NCBI GenBank assembly: GCA_965268275.1
Contig: OZ254168.1
Coordinates: forward strand, 806,001-870,000
Direction of reading: 5' to 3'
Origin: AAA044-D11 sp965268275
GTDB taxonomy: Bacteria; Actinomycetota; Actinomycetes; Nanopelagicales; Nanopelagicaceae
DNA length: 64,000 nt
Shown here: piece by piece, positions 32,571-40,782 of the stretch
Layout: the number at the start of each line of letters is the position of its first letter
Numbering within the stretch: position 1 is the stretch's first letter
Translations under genes and position numbers: made by a program
Notes under the pieces: model-generated
The model's database searches: none
Seen by the model: only the letters and a program-made list of their open reading frames with translations
What the model was told of the DNA's origin: nothing

Positions 32571-33227
32571 ATGAGTTCCCTAATCGTTGTTCCTTCGCGT
32601 ATCTGGGAATATTGCATTGCGGCGATGGTAATCATCTTGGCTCCGGGTCCATCAGTTCTATTTGTTATTGCCCGGGCAATTGCTTGGGGGCGAGCAACAG
32701 CAGTTGCAACTGTTGCCGGAAATGTAACTGGTGCATTTGCGTTATCTGTAGTCGTTGCTGTCGGACTTGGTCCAATCCTTCAACGATCAGAAATTGCATT
32801 CATTGCAGTTCAAATTCTTGGTGGTCTATATCTTGTTTATCTGGGCATTACAGCAATAAGTCATAGTCAGATTCATGCCAGCGATATGACCAATCAAGGG
32901 GACATCAGACCCTCAAAATGGCGATCAATGCGCGAAGGTTTCTGGGTTGGTGCCCTAAATCCAAAGGGCATAGTGTTTTTTGCCGCAATCTTGCCGCAGT
33001 TCGTAGATCGCGAAGCTGGAAAGATCACTTCCCAACTTATTTTGATGGGAGCAATTTTTGCATTTCTTGCTTTCTTCTCTGATGGTGGCTGGGGAATCTT
33101 GGCTGGAACCATTCGAAATTGGTTGGCGACGGAATTAAAGCGCTTGGTGCTCATGCGTATGACTGGCGGAATAGTGATGATTATTTTAGGTTTATTGACG
33201 CTTCTCTCCGCGATTCGTGGCCAATAA
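32571..33227 (+). CDS. LysE/RhtB family translocator
   Basis: A 218-residue membrane protein with about six helices of the LysE/RhtB exporter family. The conserved opening ILAPGPSVLFVIARAIAWGR (helix 1, APGP motif), the VQILGGLYLVYLGI helix and the NPKGIVFFAAILPQFVD motif are diagnostic. These proteins export amino acids such as lysine, threonine or homoserine lactone; the substrate here cannot be told. It is a monocistronic gene between a terminator and the Cas4-like nuclease gene. Confidence 0.92.
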   Translation: MSSLIVVPSRIWEYCIAAMVIILAPGPSVLFVIARAIAWGRATAVATVAGNVTGAFALSVVVAVGLGPILQRSEIAFIAVQILGGLYLVYLGITAISHSQIHASDMTNQGDIRPSKWRSMREGFWVGALNPKGIVFFAAILPQFVDREAGKITSQLILMGAIFAFLAFFSDGGWGILAGTIRNWLATELKRLVLMRMTGGIVMIILGLLTLLSAIRGQ

Positions 33228-33268
33228 CAACACCAATGTCAGTGGCATAGAAGAGAATAAGGCTAATT

Positions 33269-33961
33269 ATGGAACCTATAACTTTAAGTAAAGATGCCCG
33301 CGCATTCATCAGCCCAAGTGATTTAACTTTCGGTTGGGATAACTGCCATCGCTGTTTGTGGCTTTATTACAACCACCAAGTTAAAGCGCCATTGTTCATG
33401 CCACTTGTTGGTGATCTGGCGGAAATGCAAGAACTCTCCTGTGTCGGAAAAACATCAGTTGATTTGAATTCAGATATGCCTGAAGGAAAAGTTTTCAAGC
33501 ACGCGGGCTGGGTTGTTTCTAAGCCGATAATTGTTGATGGCGTCGAAACCCCATATGCAATACGCGGTAAATACGACTTATTGATGGAGCATCCCGATGG
33601 AACTTTTGGAATTGTGGATTGTAAATTCCAGGCTAGCCCAAATGACAAGTCAAAGTTTTATGCAGTTCAACTAGAGGCATATGCCTTCGCGCTAGAAAAT
33701 CCCGCAAAAGATACTCCGATAAAAGTTTCTACTGCCGGGCTGTTGGTCTGGTCCCCCGTAAAGGTGCGCGGAAATTCCTCTGGAAACTTTGGGCTCGAGC
33801 TATCTTGCAACTGGTTCCCTACAGAGCGAAGTCCAGAATTAATAGATGCTCGTTTATCTGATTTCATTAAAATGATTTCTGGGCCGGTTCCACAAGCAAA
33901 AGCAAATTGCGATCAGTGCAAATATATTGACAAGCGCATCGAGATTCTTGCTGGACTGTAA
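33269..33961 (+). CDS. PD-(D/E)XK nuclease-like protein with four cysteines (Cas4/RecB-like)
   Basis: A 230-residue protein. The nuclease core is visible as IRGKYDLL (first catalytic Asp), GIVDCKFQ (Asp-X-Lys, the D-(D/E)XK element) and YAVQLEAYAFALE (RecB-type QxxxY helix). Cys26 and Cys29 near the N-terminus and Cys214 and Cys217 near the C-terminus flank the core. That spacing is like Cas4 and AddB, in which four cysteines hold a 4Fe-4S cluster. No Cas genes or CRISPR repeats are near, so it is a solitary nuclease, perhaps in repair. The identification rests on motifs only. ATG start at 33269. Convergent with the acyltransferase gene, whose stop directly abuts its own. Confidence 0.65.
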   Translation: MEPITLSKDARAFISPSDLTFGWDNCHRCLWLYYNHQVKAPLFMPLVGDLAEMQELSCVGKTSVDLNSDMPEGKVFKHAGWVVSKPIIVDGVETPYAIRGKYDLLMEHPDGTFGIVDCKFQASPNDKSKFYAVQLEAYAFALENPAKDTPIKVSTAGLLVWSPVKVRGNSSGNFGLELSCNWFPTERSPELIDARLSDFIKMISGPVPQAKANCDQCKYIDKRIEILAGL

Positions 33962-34672
33962 TTAATCTTTTTCGCGCTTCTCTTTCTTTAATTCTTCGCG
34001 GCGTTGTTTCATTAAAATCAATTTTGCTTCCGAGGCATACATATCAACATACTCTTGGCCAGAAAGCTCCCGAATTTTATTCATAATCTCATCTGTAATA
34101 TCGCGCAAAACTTTCAAGTCAGAGGTATCGCCTTTGTAGTAAAGCGGCTCACCAAAAATCATCTCTACTCGCTGAACCTTTGGAACAACTTTTCCGGTTG
34201 GTTGAATTTCCGCAGTATTGAACATCGCGACTGGAACAATTGCCGCTCCAGATTCAATAGCCATACGCGCAATACCAGTGCGCCCCTTGTATAACTTTCC
34301 ATCTGGTGATCTTGTGCCCTCTGGGTAAATTCCTATGCAGGCCCCGCCGGCCAAAAGATCTAGTCCGGTAAGTAAAGCAGCTTCACTTCGACGACCGCCA
34401 GAGCGATCAACTGGAACTTGGCCAAGTGCGATAAAAGTTATTTTCTTGATAAAACCTTTAATTCCTGGTGAAGTGAAGTATTCACTCTTGGCCAGAAACG
34501 TTACTTTACGTGGGACCACAAGTGGCATAAAGATTGAGTCGCTAAATGAAAGATGGTTTGAAGCAATAATTACCGGCCCGCTTTGGGGAACATTTCGAAG
34601 TCCCGAAACCTTCGGGCGGAATAGCAAGGTAAGGATCGGGATAAGGAAGGACTTCAAAGCTTGATAAACCAC
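33962..34672 (-). CDS. plsC: 1-acyl-sn-glycerol-3-phosphate acyltransferase
   Basis: A 236-residue LPLAT-family enzyme with the full motif set: NHLSFSDS (HX4D, block I), KSEYF, VPVDRSGGRRSE, and YPEGTRSPDGKLYKGRTGIARMA (block III). Unlike the PlsC-like protein at 18105, its phosphate block is canonical, so it is the better candidate for the main lysophosphatidate acyltransferase. GTG start at 34672. Divergent from the esterase gene; the acyltransferase, SRPBCC, fadD and pimB order in this area matches the mycobacterial neighbourhood I remember around Rv2182c-Rv2190c. Confidence 0.93.
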   Translation of the reverse strand: MVYQALKSFLIPILTLLFRPKVSGLRNVPQSGPVIIASNHLSFSDSIFMPLVVPRKVTFLAKSEYFTSPGIKGFIKKITFIALGQVPVDRSGGRRSEAALLTGLDLLAGGACIGIYPEGTRSPDGKLYKGRTGIARMAIESGAAIVPVAMFNTAEIQPTGKVVPKVQRVEMIFGEPLYYKGDTSDLKVLRDITDEIMNKIRELSGQEYVDMYASEAKLILMKQRREELKKEKREKD

Positions 34673-34717
34673 GGGGATAATTTATGCCTTATCTGCTTCT
34701 TATGACACCATCTGAGC

Positions 34718-35845
34718 GTGACTAATATCCCAGAAAGCCAACCTTTGCGGCTTTTAGCGGGCAAAACTGGAGTTCTAATGATTCATGGCTTCACAGGTTC
34801 GCCAGCATCAATAAAACCTTGGGCTCTTTCGTTGCATGAAAAAGGATTGTCAGTTGCGGTTCCGATTTTGGCCGGCCACGGAACACATTGGAGTGATCTA
34901 AACAAAGTTAATTGGCAAGACTGGTACGAATCAGTAGAAAAAGAATTCTTAGAATTGAAAAAGAGTTGCGATCAAATATTTGTTGCAGGTTTTTCCATGG
35001 GCGGCGCATTAGCGCTTCGGTTATCTCAAATTAGAGGTAGTGAGCTAGCTGGAACAATCTTAGTAAATGCCTCTATATATGATGAACGTGCGCGTTTTAA
35101 ATTAGTCCCAGCGCTCTCATTGTTTTTACCTTCAATTCCTGGTGGGTCAGGAGATGTTGCAAAGCCTGGTGCACCAAAGCATGGATATGACCGAATTCCT
35201 TTGCGCGGGCTAAACCAAGTTCGCAAACTTTGGGAAATTGTAGAGCGCGATTTATACCTAGTCGATCTACCGCTGATGGTTTCATACTCATTAAATGATC
35301 ACGTAGTGCACCCAGTTTGCAGTGAGACGATTATTGACAATGTTTATTCAGCCGATATTCGTGAAGTCGTTTTCGAGAAGTCATTCCATAATGTTGCTCT
35401 AGATCACGACGCTGAATTGTTGAATGAAGAATCAATGGACTTTATCTTGGACGTGCTCTCTGGCGAATTGACCCGAGGTGAATCAATAAGCGAATCTGAT
35501 GAACGTGAATTGATTGATGCTGAATTTGATTCAATAGTTTCTGGACTTTCGCTAGATGAATCATCTCCTACTACATATTTAGATGAATTAGATGCCCCGC
35601 AATTTGACCCAGAAGGATTTACGCCACCTAATCCAAAGTTGCCGATTTCAGATCAAACCTCACGACTTGCAATACTTGGAATTGTTGGTGGCGGAAGTTA
35701 CATGCTCTTCGAATTGTTTTCAGATATTGATTTACTTGGAATGGGACCTTGGCCTGGGCTACTTGCATTCATCGGTGGACTTTCAACGCTGATTTGGCGT
35801 TCTGCCAGACCTGAAGATGATTTCGGTGATGGTGTCGAGCTTTAA
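34718..35845 (+). CDS. Alpha/beta-hydrolase (Est30-like carboxylesterase) fused to acidic linker and C-terminal membrane domain
   Basis: A 375-residue protein in two parts. Residues 1-250 are an alpha/beta hydrolase: oxyanion HGFTGSP, nucleophile Ser93 in GFSMGG, acid Asp194 in SLNDHVV and His224 in SFHNVA. This spacing closely follows the Ser94-Asp193-His223 triad I recall for Bacillus Est30. Residues about 250-310 are an acidic, unstructured linker; about 319-365 hold one or two hydrophobic helices, ending in an acidic tail. The C-terminal part resembles a separate small actinobacterial protein family, so this looks like a gene fusion that anchors the esterase at the membrane. GTG start at 34718. 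Its end overlaps the convergent glucokinase gene. Confidence 0.82.
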   Translation: MTNIPESQPLRLLAGKTGVLMIHGFTGSPASIKPWALSLHEKGLSVAVPILAGHGTHWSDLNKVNWQDWYESVEKEFLELKKSCDQIFVAGFSMGGALALRLSQIRGSELAGTILVNASIYDERARFKLVPALSLFLPSIPGGSGDVAKPGAPKHGYDRIPLRGLNQVRKLWEIVERDLYLVDLPLMVSYSLNDHVVHPVCSETIIDNVYSADIREVVFEKSFHNVALDHDAELLNEESMDFILDVLSGELTRGESISESDERELIDAEFDSIVSGLSLDESSPTTYLDELDAPQFDPEGFTPPNPKLPISDQTSRLAILGIVGGGSYMLFELFSDIDLLGMGPWPGLLAFIGGLSTLIWRSARPEDDFGDGVEL

Positions 35846-36795
35846 CTCCTAGATAAATCTGCAGCGCCAACTAAACCAGCATCATTACCAAGTTTTGCGG
35901 CAACAATTTCTGGCACTGGATGTTTTCCAACAAATGGCATTTCGCGCATCATGGCTTTTCTTGCTGGCTCTAAAAGAAATTCATCTGCATCTACAACTCC
36001 ACCGCCGATAACCACAATCGATGGATCGAAGAGCATTGCCAGAGTTGCGATTCCTGCGCCTAGCCAATCCCCTGAATTAGCAAGTAAACCGATTGCGAAT
36101 TTGTCACCGCTTCTAGCCGCATCAGTTATGTGACTTCCAAGTAGTGCGCCGGCAGTTCCATCACCACGCGCCAATAAATCTTTTGCCATTTCTGGATTAT
36201 TTGAAATTTCGTCTCTTGCTTGTCGAACTAGTGCAGTTCCTGATGCATATTGCTCAAAACATCCACGAATGCCGCATCCACACAATTCACCATCCGGAAC
36301 TACTCGCATATGACCAAATTCAGCACCGGTGCCATTTGCACCGCGAAGCGGCTCGCCATTAACAATAGCTGCGCCACCAATGCCGGTTCCTACCGTCACC
36401 ATGATTACGTTATCTAACCCTTTGCCCGCGCCATAAACTCGCTCCGCCCAAGCAGCACTATTTGCATCATTTTCAACAACACAGTTAATTCCGCAGATCT
36501 TGTGAAGAGCTTGCGCGATGTTTACCCCATCCCAATCTTTTATATTGGGCGCTCCTAACATTGTTTGTCGATCAGATGAAACCAAACCAGCAGCCGAAAT
36601 TCCGATGTTCTCGGTTTTATGAGTTTTCAGTAACTCTGTTACAACGCTCGCGATTACAAAATTGAGCGCATCTCCGCCTTCACGCGGCGTATCTTCCCTG
36701 AAAGTGCGAAGAATTGAACCATTTGTATCAACAACTCCACCAAGAACTTTAGTGCCGCCAATATCAACGCCAATTGCTAAATCAGAATTAGCCAA
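35842..36795 (-). CDS. glk: ROK family glucokinase
   Basis: A 317-residue ROK-fold sugar kinase. DIGGTKVLGGVVD is the phosphate-1 loop, ENDANSAAWAERVYGAGKG contains the catalytic Asp, VTVGTGIGGAAIVNG the phosphate-2 loop, and CGCGIRGCFEQYASG the zinc-binding motif of ROK glucokinases and repressors. There is no DNA-binding domain, so it is a kinase and not an NagC-type repressor. ATP-dependent glucokinase is the most likely activity. It follows the SRPBCC gene by six bases on the same strand, the neighbourhood found around glkA of Streptomyces. Confidence 0.93.
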   Translation of the reverse strand: MANSDLAIGVDIGGTKVLGGVVDTNGSILRTFREDTPREGGDALNFVIASVVTELLKTHKTENIGISAAGLVSSDRQTMLGAPNIKDWDGVNIAQALHKICGINCVVENDANSAAWAERVYGAGKGLDNVIMVTVGTGIGGAAIVNGEPLRGANGTGAEFGHMRVVPDGELCGCGIRGCFEQYASGTALVRQARDEISNNPEMAKDLLARGDGTAGALLGSHITDAARSGDKFAIGLLANSGDWLGAGIATLAMLFDPSIVVIGGGVVDADEFLLEPARKAMMREMPFVGKHPVPEIVAAKLGNDAGLVGAADLSRS

Positions 36796-36801
36796 ATCAA
36801 A

Positions 36802-37239
36802 TTAGCCTTCGAGTTTTGTTTTTAACTGGCTAAGTGCGAGATCAATTGTTGCGCGTTCGGCTTTCTGGCGCATCATGGCTGGAACTGGCATAGAAAGTGC
36901 AACTGTCAATTGGTATTTCACATTTGTTGTGTCATCGCCGTTGTCAGTTATTTCGTAGGTTCCAGACATCTCGGTAAGCAAGTCCGCATCATCAAGGGCA
37001 AAAGAAATTTCAGTTGGTGCTTTGCTCCAGTCGTAATCCAAAATCACTCTATCCTTCATCACGCCAGCATCGATTGACATCTTCACTTTCGTTGCGCGAC
37101 CACTTGCGTCTTTATCTTGAACTTCGACGCTTTTAATTGCGGTTGACCAAGTTGGATAAGTCGCTAGATCGGTCAAAACGTCAACTACTTCGCCGATTGG
37201 GGCTTCAATTGTTACCGAATTCTCAGAAATGTCGCTCAT
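36802..37239 (-). CDS. SRPBCC (START-like) family protein
   Basis: A 145-residue Bet v1/polyketide-cyclase-like fold with the usual opening TIEAPIGEVVDVLTDLATYPTW followed by alternating strands and a C-terminal helix (QKAERATIDLALSQLKTKLEG). Such proteins bind lipophilic ligands in a central cavity. A mycobacterial homologue (the Rv2185c group) sits in the same place beside fadD and pimB. First gene of an operon with the glucokinase; divergent from fadD across about 70 bases. Ligand unknown. Confidence 0.87.
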   Translation of the reverse strand: MSDISENSVTIEAPIGEVVDVLTDLATYPTWSTAIKSVEVQDKDASGRATKVKMSIDAGVMKDRVILDYDWSKAPTEISFALDDADLLTEMSGTYEITDNGDDTTNVKYQLTVALSMPVPAMMRQKAERATIDLALSQLKTKLEG

Positions 37240-37312
37240 GTGCCAAGGTTACCCGTAAATTCTTTAGATGACATCTTCCAAAAGTGGCCGCCGCGGCGAT
37301 AGCGTTCACCTT

Positions 37313-39097
37313 ATGGATCAATACACAGTACCGGCAATCGTCCCACCAGCTACATCTGGCAATCTCTCTGACCTTGTTGCAAATCGCGCAGCAAATGAAC
37401 CTAACCGAATAACACTATCCCGCCCGCTTGGCGAAGGATGGCAAGGGGTTACTGCAAAAGAATTTGATAGCGAAGTTCGAGCAGTAGCAAAGGGTTTAAT
37501 GGCCGCAAATATTGCTCTTGGTGATCGCGTAGCGATTATGGCCAAAACTAGATATGAATGGACAATTCTGGACTTTGCAGTTTGGTATGCCGGCGCAGTT
37601 TCGGTTCCAATTTATGAAACTTCAAGTGCCGAGCAAGTTGAATGGATTTTGAATGACTCTGGCGCAGTAGCAATCATTGTTGAAACACCAGCGCTTCGAG
37701 ACGTTGTAACTCCAGTTATGACATCAGCATGTAAGAATATTTGGGTTATTACAGATGGTGCACTCGATGAACTTGCAAATCAAGGAAGCAAGATCTCAGA
37801 TAGCGATGTCGAAACTCGCAGAAATCAACCTAAACCAGAATCTCTTGCAACCCTTATTTACACCTCGGGAACAACCGGAAAACCTAAGGGCGTTCAACTT
37901 ACACATAGGAACTTTCTATCGGAGTGCGGAAATGTGGTCCAAGGTGCAAGTGATTTATTCCTAAAGCCTGGTGGATCAACTCTTCTATTTCTTCCGATTG
38001 CTCACGTCTTTGGTCGCATGGTTGAAGTCGGTGCAATTACGGCTGGTCTCCATCTTGCGCACTGCGGAGACATAACCAGACTTCCTGCGGACCTTGGCAC
38101 ATTCAAGCCAACATTCGTTCTTGCAGTTCCTAGAATCTTTGAAAAGATTTATAACGGAGCAGAAGCTAAAGCCGAAGCTGCTGGCAAGGGTTCTATCTTC
38201 CGCAAAGCTGCAGATGTTGCAATTGCTTATAGTGAGACGCAAGATTCAAAGAAAAAGAACCTTGGATTAATCATTAAGCATGCGCTATTCGACAAACTTG
38301 TGTATTCAAAGATCCGAGCTGGAATGGGTGGCCGAGTAGAAGCTGCAATTTCTGGCGGCGCTCCACTTGGTGCTCGTCTAGGACACTTTTATCGCGGCGC
38401 CGGCATAAATGTTTTAGAGGGTTATGGCCTAACTGAAACAACTGCAGGTGCGACTTTAAATCTCTCTTCAGCACAAAGAGTTGGATCCGTGGGACGTCCA
38501 CTTCCAGGAACAACAGTAAAGATTGCCGAAGATGGCGAAGTTCTAATCAAGGGTGACATCGTTATGAACGGTTACTGGCAGAACGATGCGGCCAATAGCG
38601 AAGTCTTTACTAGCGATGGCTTCTTCAAGAGCGGTGATCTTGGAACACTTGATCACGCTGGCTTCTTATCAATTGTTGGACGGAAGAAGGAATTAATTGT
38701 TACATCTGGTGGAAAGAACGTTGCTCCGGCAGTGTTGGAAGATCGAGTTCGCTCGCACCCACTAGTAAGCCAGTGCATGGTCGTTGGAGATAACAAGCCA
38801 TTCATTGCTGCACTTGTAACAATCGATCCAGATGCAATTAAGAATTGGATTACCGCAAATAAAAAGGATGGCGCAACCATTGCAACTCTTGCCAAAGATC
38901 CTGATTTGAATTCAGTAATTCAAACTGCGATTGATGAAGCGAACAAAGCAGTAAGTCGCGCAGAATCAATTCGTAAATTTACAATCTTGCCAACTGACTT
39001 CACTATTGCGGGTGGCCAGTTAACTGCAAAAATGTCAGTTAAACGACACGTTGTGGCTGCCGAATTCGCAGAGGAAATCGAAGCGCTCTTTACGTGA
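37313..39097 (+). CDS. fadD: Long-chain acyl-CoA synthetase (AMP-forming, FadD15-like)
   Basis: A 594-residue ANL-superfamily enzyme that activates fatty acids to acyl-CoA. ATP/AMP-binding motif YTSGTTGKPKGVQLTH (P-loop), GGAPLGARL, the YGLTETTAGATL motif, SGDLGTLD and the C-terminal lysine-bearing GRKKELIVTSGGKNVAP. The ATG at 37313 (MDQYTVPA) is preferred over an in-frame ATG at 37268 because homologues start there; neither has a Shine-Dalgarno. It overlaps the next LuxR-type gene by GTGA (39094-39097). Its neighbours pimB and nlpC make a role in supplying acyl chains for envelope lipids reasonable. Confidence 0.92.
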   Translation: MDQYTVPAIVPPATSGNLSDLVANRAANEPNRITLSRPLGEGWQGVTAKEFDSEVRAVAKGLMAANIALGDRVAIMAKTRYEWTILDFAVWYAGAVSVPIYETSSAEQVEWILNDSGAVAIIVETPALRDVVTPVMTSACKNIWVITDGALDELANQGSKISDSDVETRRNQPKPESLATLIYTSGTTGKPKGVQLTHRNFLSECGNVVQGASDLFLKPGGSTLLFLPIAHVFGRMVEVGAITAGLHLAHCGDITRLPADLGTFKPTFVLAVPRIFEKIYNGAEAKAEAAGKGSIFRKAADVAIAYSETQDSKKKNLGLIIKHALFDKLVYSKIRAGMGGRVEAAISGGAPLGARLGHFYRGAGINVLEGYGLTETTAGATLNLSSAQRVGSVGRPLPGTTVKIAEDGEVLIKGDIVMNGYWQNDAANSEVFTSDGFFKSGDLGTLDHAGFLSIVGRKKELIVTSGGKNVAPAVLEDRVRSHPLVSQCMVVGDNKPFIAALVTIDPDAIKNWITANKKDGATIATLAKDPDLNSVIQTAIDEANKAVSRAESIRKFTILPTDFTIAGGQLTAKMSVKRHVVAAEFAEEIEALFT

Positions 39098-39642
39098 AAA
39101 CCGTTCGTGGCCTACACGACGAAATAAGTGAAGAGTTAAGCAATATTGGCAATGATTTAGATGCTCTTGCTGGCCGCGTTGAATGCGCTGCTGATCATCG
39201 GGCATTTTTGCGCGAGCTTAGGTCGAAGGTTTCAATTCTCTCTAACCTTCTAAGCGCTGAAATTCCGGCTGCTGACGAATCTTCCCGAACTATTTTTTCG
39301 ATTGAGATACGTCGAGCAATATCCGGAATAAATGAGATGCTCGAAGCCCGGGACTCTACTGATGGAATTTTGCTGCAACTAAAGGAGCTTCTCGGCTTTC
39401 CAAAGTATTTTCTTGAACAGAACCGAGTAAAGGGAAAAACTCTCACCCCTCTTACAAAGCGCGAGAAGGAAGTTTTATCACTCTTGCCCCGAGGCTTAAC
39501 CGCCAAGTCAATGGCATCAGAGTTATTTCTAACTGAAGCAACTATCAAGAGTCATTTAGCCACAATTTATCGAAAGTTTGAAGTGCAGAATCGATCGCAA
39601 GCAATAGCTATCGGCGTTGAAAATAAACTCTTAACTTTCTAA
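39094..39642 (+). CDS. LuxR-type HTH regulator with novel N-terminal helical domain
   Basis: A 182-residue protein. The last 65 residues form a LuxR/GerE HTH (LTKREKEVLSLLPRGLTAKSMASELFLTEATIKSHLATIYRKFEVQNRSQAI), a textbook match. The N-terminal 110 residues are helix-forming, charged and without a recognisable receiver, PAS or GAF signature (HDEISEELSNIGNDLDALAGRV opens it). GTG start overlaps the fadD stop as GTGA, so it is translated with the acyl-CoA synthetase and may control lipid genes in response to an acyl or protein signal. The signal is unknown. Its end overlaps the convergent pimB by 12 bases. Confidence 0.8.
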   Translation: MKTVRGLHDEISEELSNIGNDLDALAGRVECAADHRAFLRELRSKVSILSNLLSAEIPAADESSRTIFSIEIRRAISGINEMLEARDSTDGILLQLKELLGFPKYFLEQNRVKGKTLTPLTKREKEVLSLLPRGLTAKSMASELFLTEATIKSHLATIYRKFEVQNRSQAIAIGVENKLLTF

Positions 39643-40782
39643 GACTTCTGCGAACTTGCTCCCCCAGTAATTCCAATTCCAGTTTTCAACCGCCCAAATT
39701 CGCCCGGAACTTCCATATTCTTTTGCGAGCCCAGGATTAGATAGTAATAAGATGCAGGCTTTTGAAATCTCATCGATATCAGTTCCATCTACAACAATTC
39801 CGGTTTTATTGTTTAGAACAGCGTCAGGAGCGCCACCTGATTTTCCGGCTATTACCGGCAGTCCTGAAGCACTTGCTTCTAAGTAAACGATTCCTAAACC
39901 TTCGACTTCAAGCCCTCCTAATCGTGACCTTGATGGCGAAACAAAAACATCGCCAAGCAAAAAATGCTTCGGAAGTTGGTCATATGTGATGCGACCAAGC
40001 AACTTCACGTCGTTCTCTAAATGAAACGTTCTAATTAGTTTATTTAAATGAGCTTCACGTGGCCCACTTCCTACTAATAAAAGAAGGGCATCAGGAATCT
40101 CGGCTTTAATTATGCTCATGGCTTCAATTAATCGATCTTGACCTTTGCGATGGACCAATCTGCCTACACATAACAGAGTTGGGCGGCTTCCAATTTTATA
40201 CTTTTCAACTAAGTCTGCTGGCTTGTCACCTGGTTGGAAAAATTCTGTTGAAATTCCGGGAGCAATTTGAACCAGTGAAACCTTTTTGCCAACGGATTTA
40301 GCAATTGCAGATTTTGTAAATGGCCCAAGGTAGGTAAGCACATCACAGGAGTTGCCAATCCGACGCATAGCTAAATTAAATGGCGGCAACTTTGCCCACC
40401 AAACTTCATGGCCATGGGTTAGTGCAACGATTCGCTTAGCTCCCGCCCTGCGCAAATTAGGAGCCATCAATGCAAGAGGCGCTGCTGCGCCAAACCAAAT
40501 AGTTCTTGCTTGATGGTCATTCATTATTTGTTTGGCCTTGCGTATCACTCTCGGAGTAGGTAGTAAGACCTTCGCGCGGTCACGATAAACAACTACCCCG
40601 AACTTGCGATTTAACTCTTTATCAAAATCTAGATCATCTTCTTGAGATGAAGTCAGAATTGCAATTTGTGAACCATCTAATTTTTCTAACAAACCATGAA
40701 TGAAAGTTTCAATACCGCCAGATCGAGGCCCCAAGTCATTAGTGACAAGAAGAATCTTTCGGCGGCTAAATTCGGGTGGCAC
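39631..40782 (-). CDS. pimB: GT4-family glycosyltransferase, PimB-like (phosphatidylinositol mannosyltransferase)
   Basis: A 383-residue GT-B enzyme. LLVTNDLGPRSGGIETFIHGLL at the N-terminus, LTHGHEVWWAKLP in the middle, and the sugar-nucleotide motif LSRSRLGGLEVEGLGIVYLEA (E-X7-E) in the C-terminal domain. These match PimB, which adds the second mannose to phosphatidyl-inositol monomannoside in the actinobacterial cell envelope. The RLGGLEVEGLG form deviates from the common EGFG variant, so donor and acceptor should be considered likely and not shown. Overlaps the NlpC/P60 gene by 17 bases; pimB-nlpC adjacency is also found in mycobacteria. Confidence 0.85.
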   Translation of the reverse strand: MPPEFSRRKILLVTNDLGPRSGGIETFIHGLLEKLDGSQIAILTSSQEDDLDFDKELNRKFGVVVYRDRAKVLLPTPRVIRKAKQIMNDHQARTIWFGAAAPLALMAPNLRRAGAKRIVALTHGHEVWWAKLPPFNLAMRRIGNSCDVLTYLGPFTKSAIAKSVGKKVSLVQIAPGISTEFFQPGDKPADLVEKYKIGSRPTLLCVGRLVHRKGQDRLIEAMSIIKAEIPDALLLLVGSGPREAHLNKLIRTFHLENDVKLLGRITYDQLPKHFLLGDVFVSPSRSRLGGLEVEGLGIVYLEASASGLPVIAGKSGGAPDAVLNNKTGIVVDGTDIDEISKACILLLSNPGLAKEYGSSGRIWAVENWNWNYWGSKFAEVLES

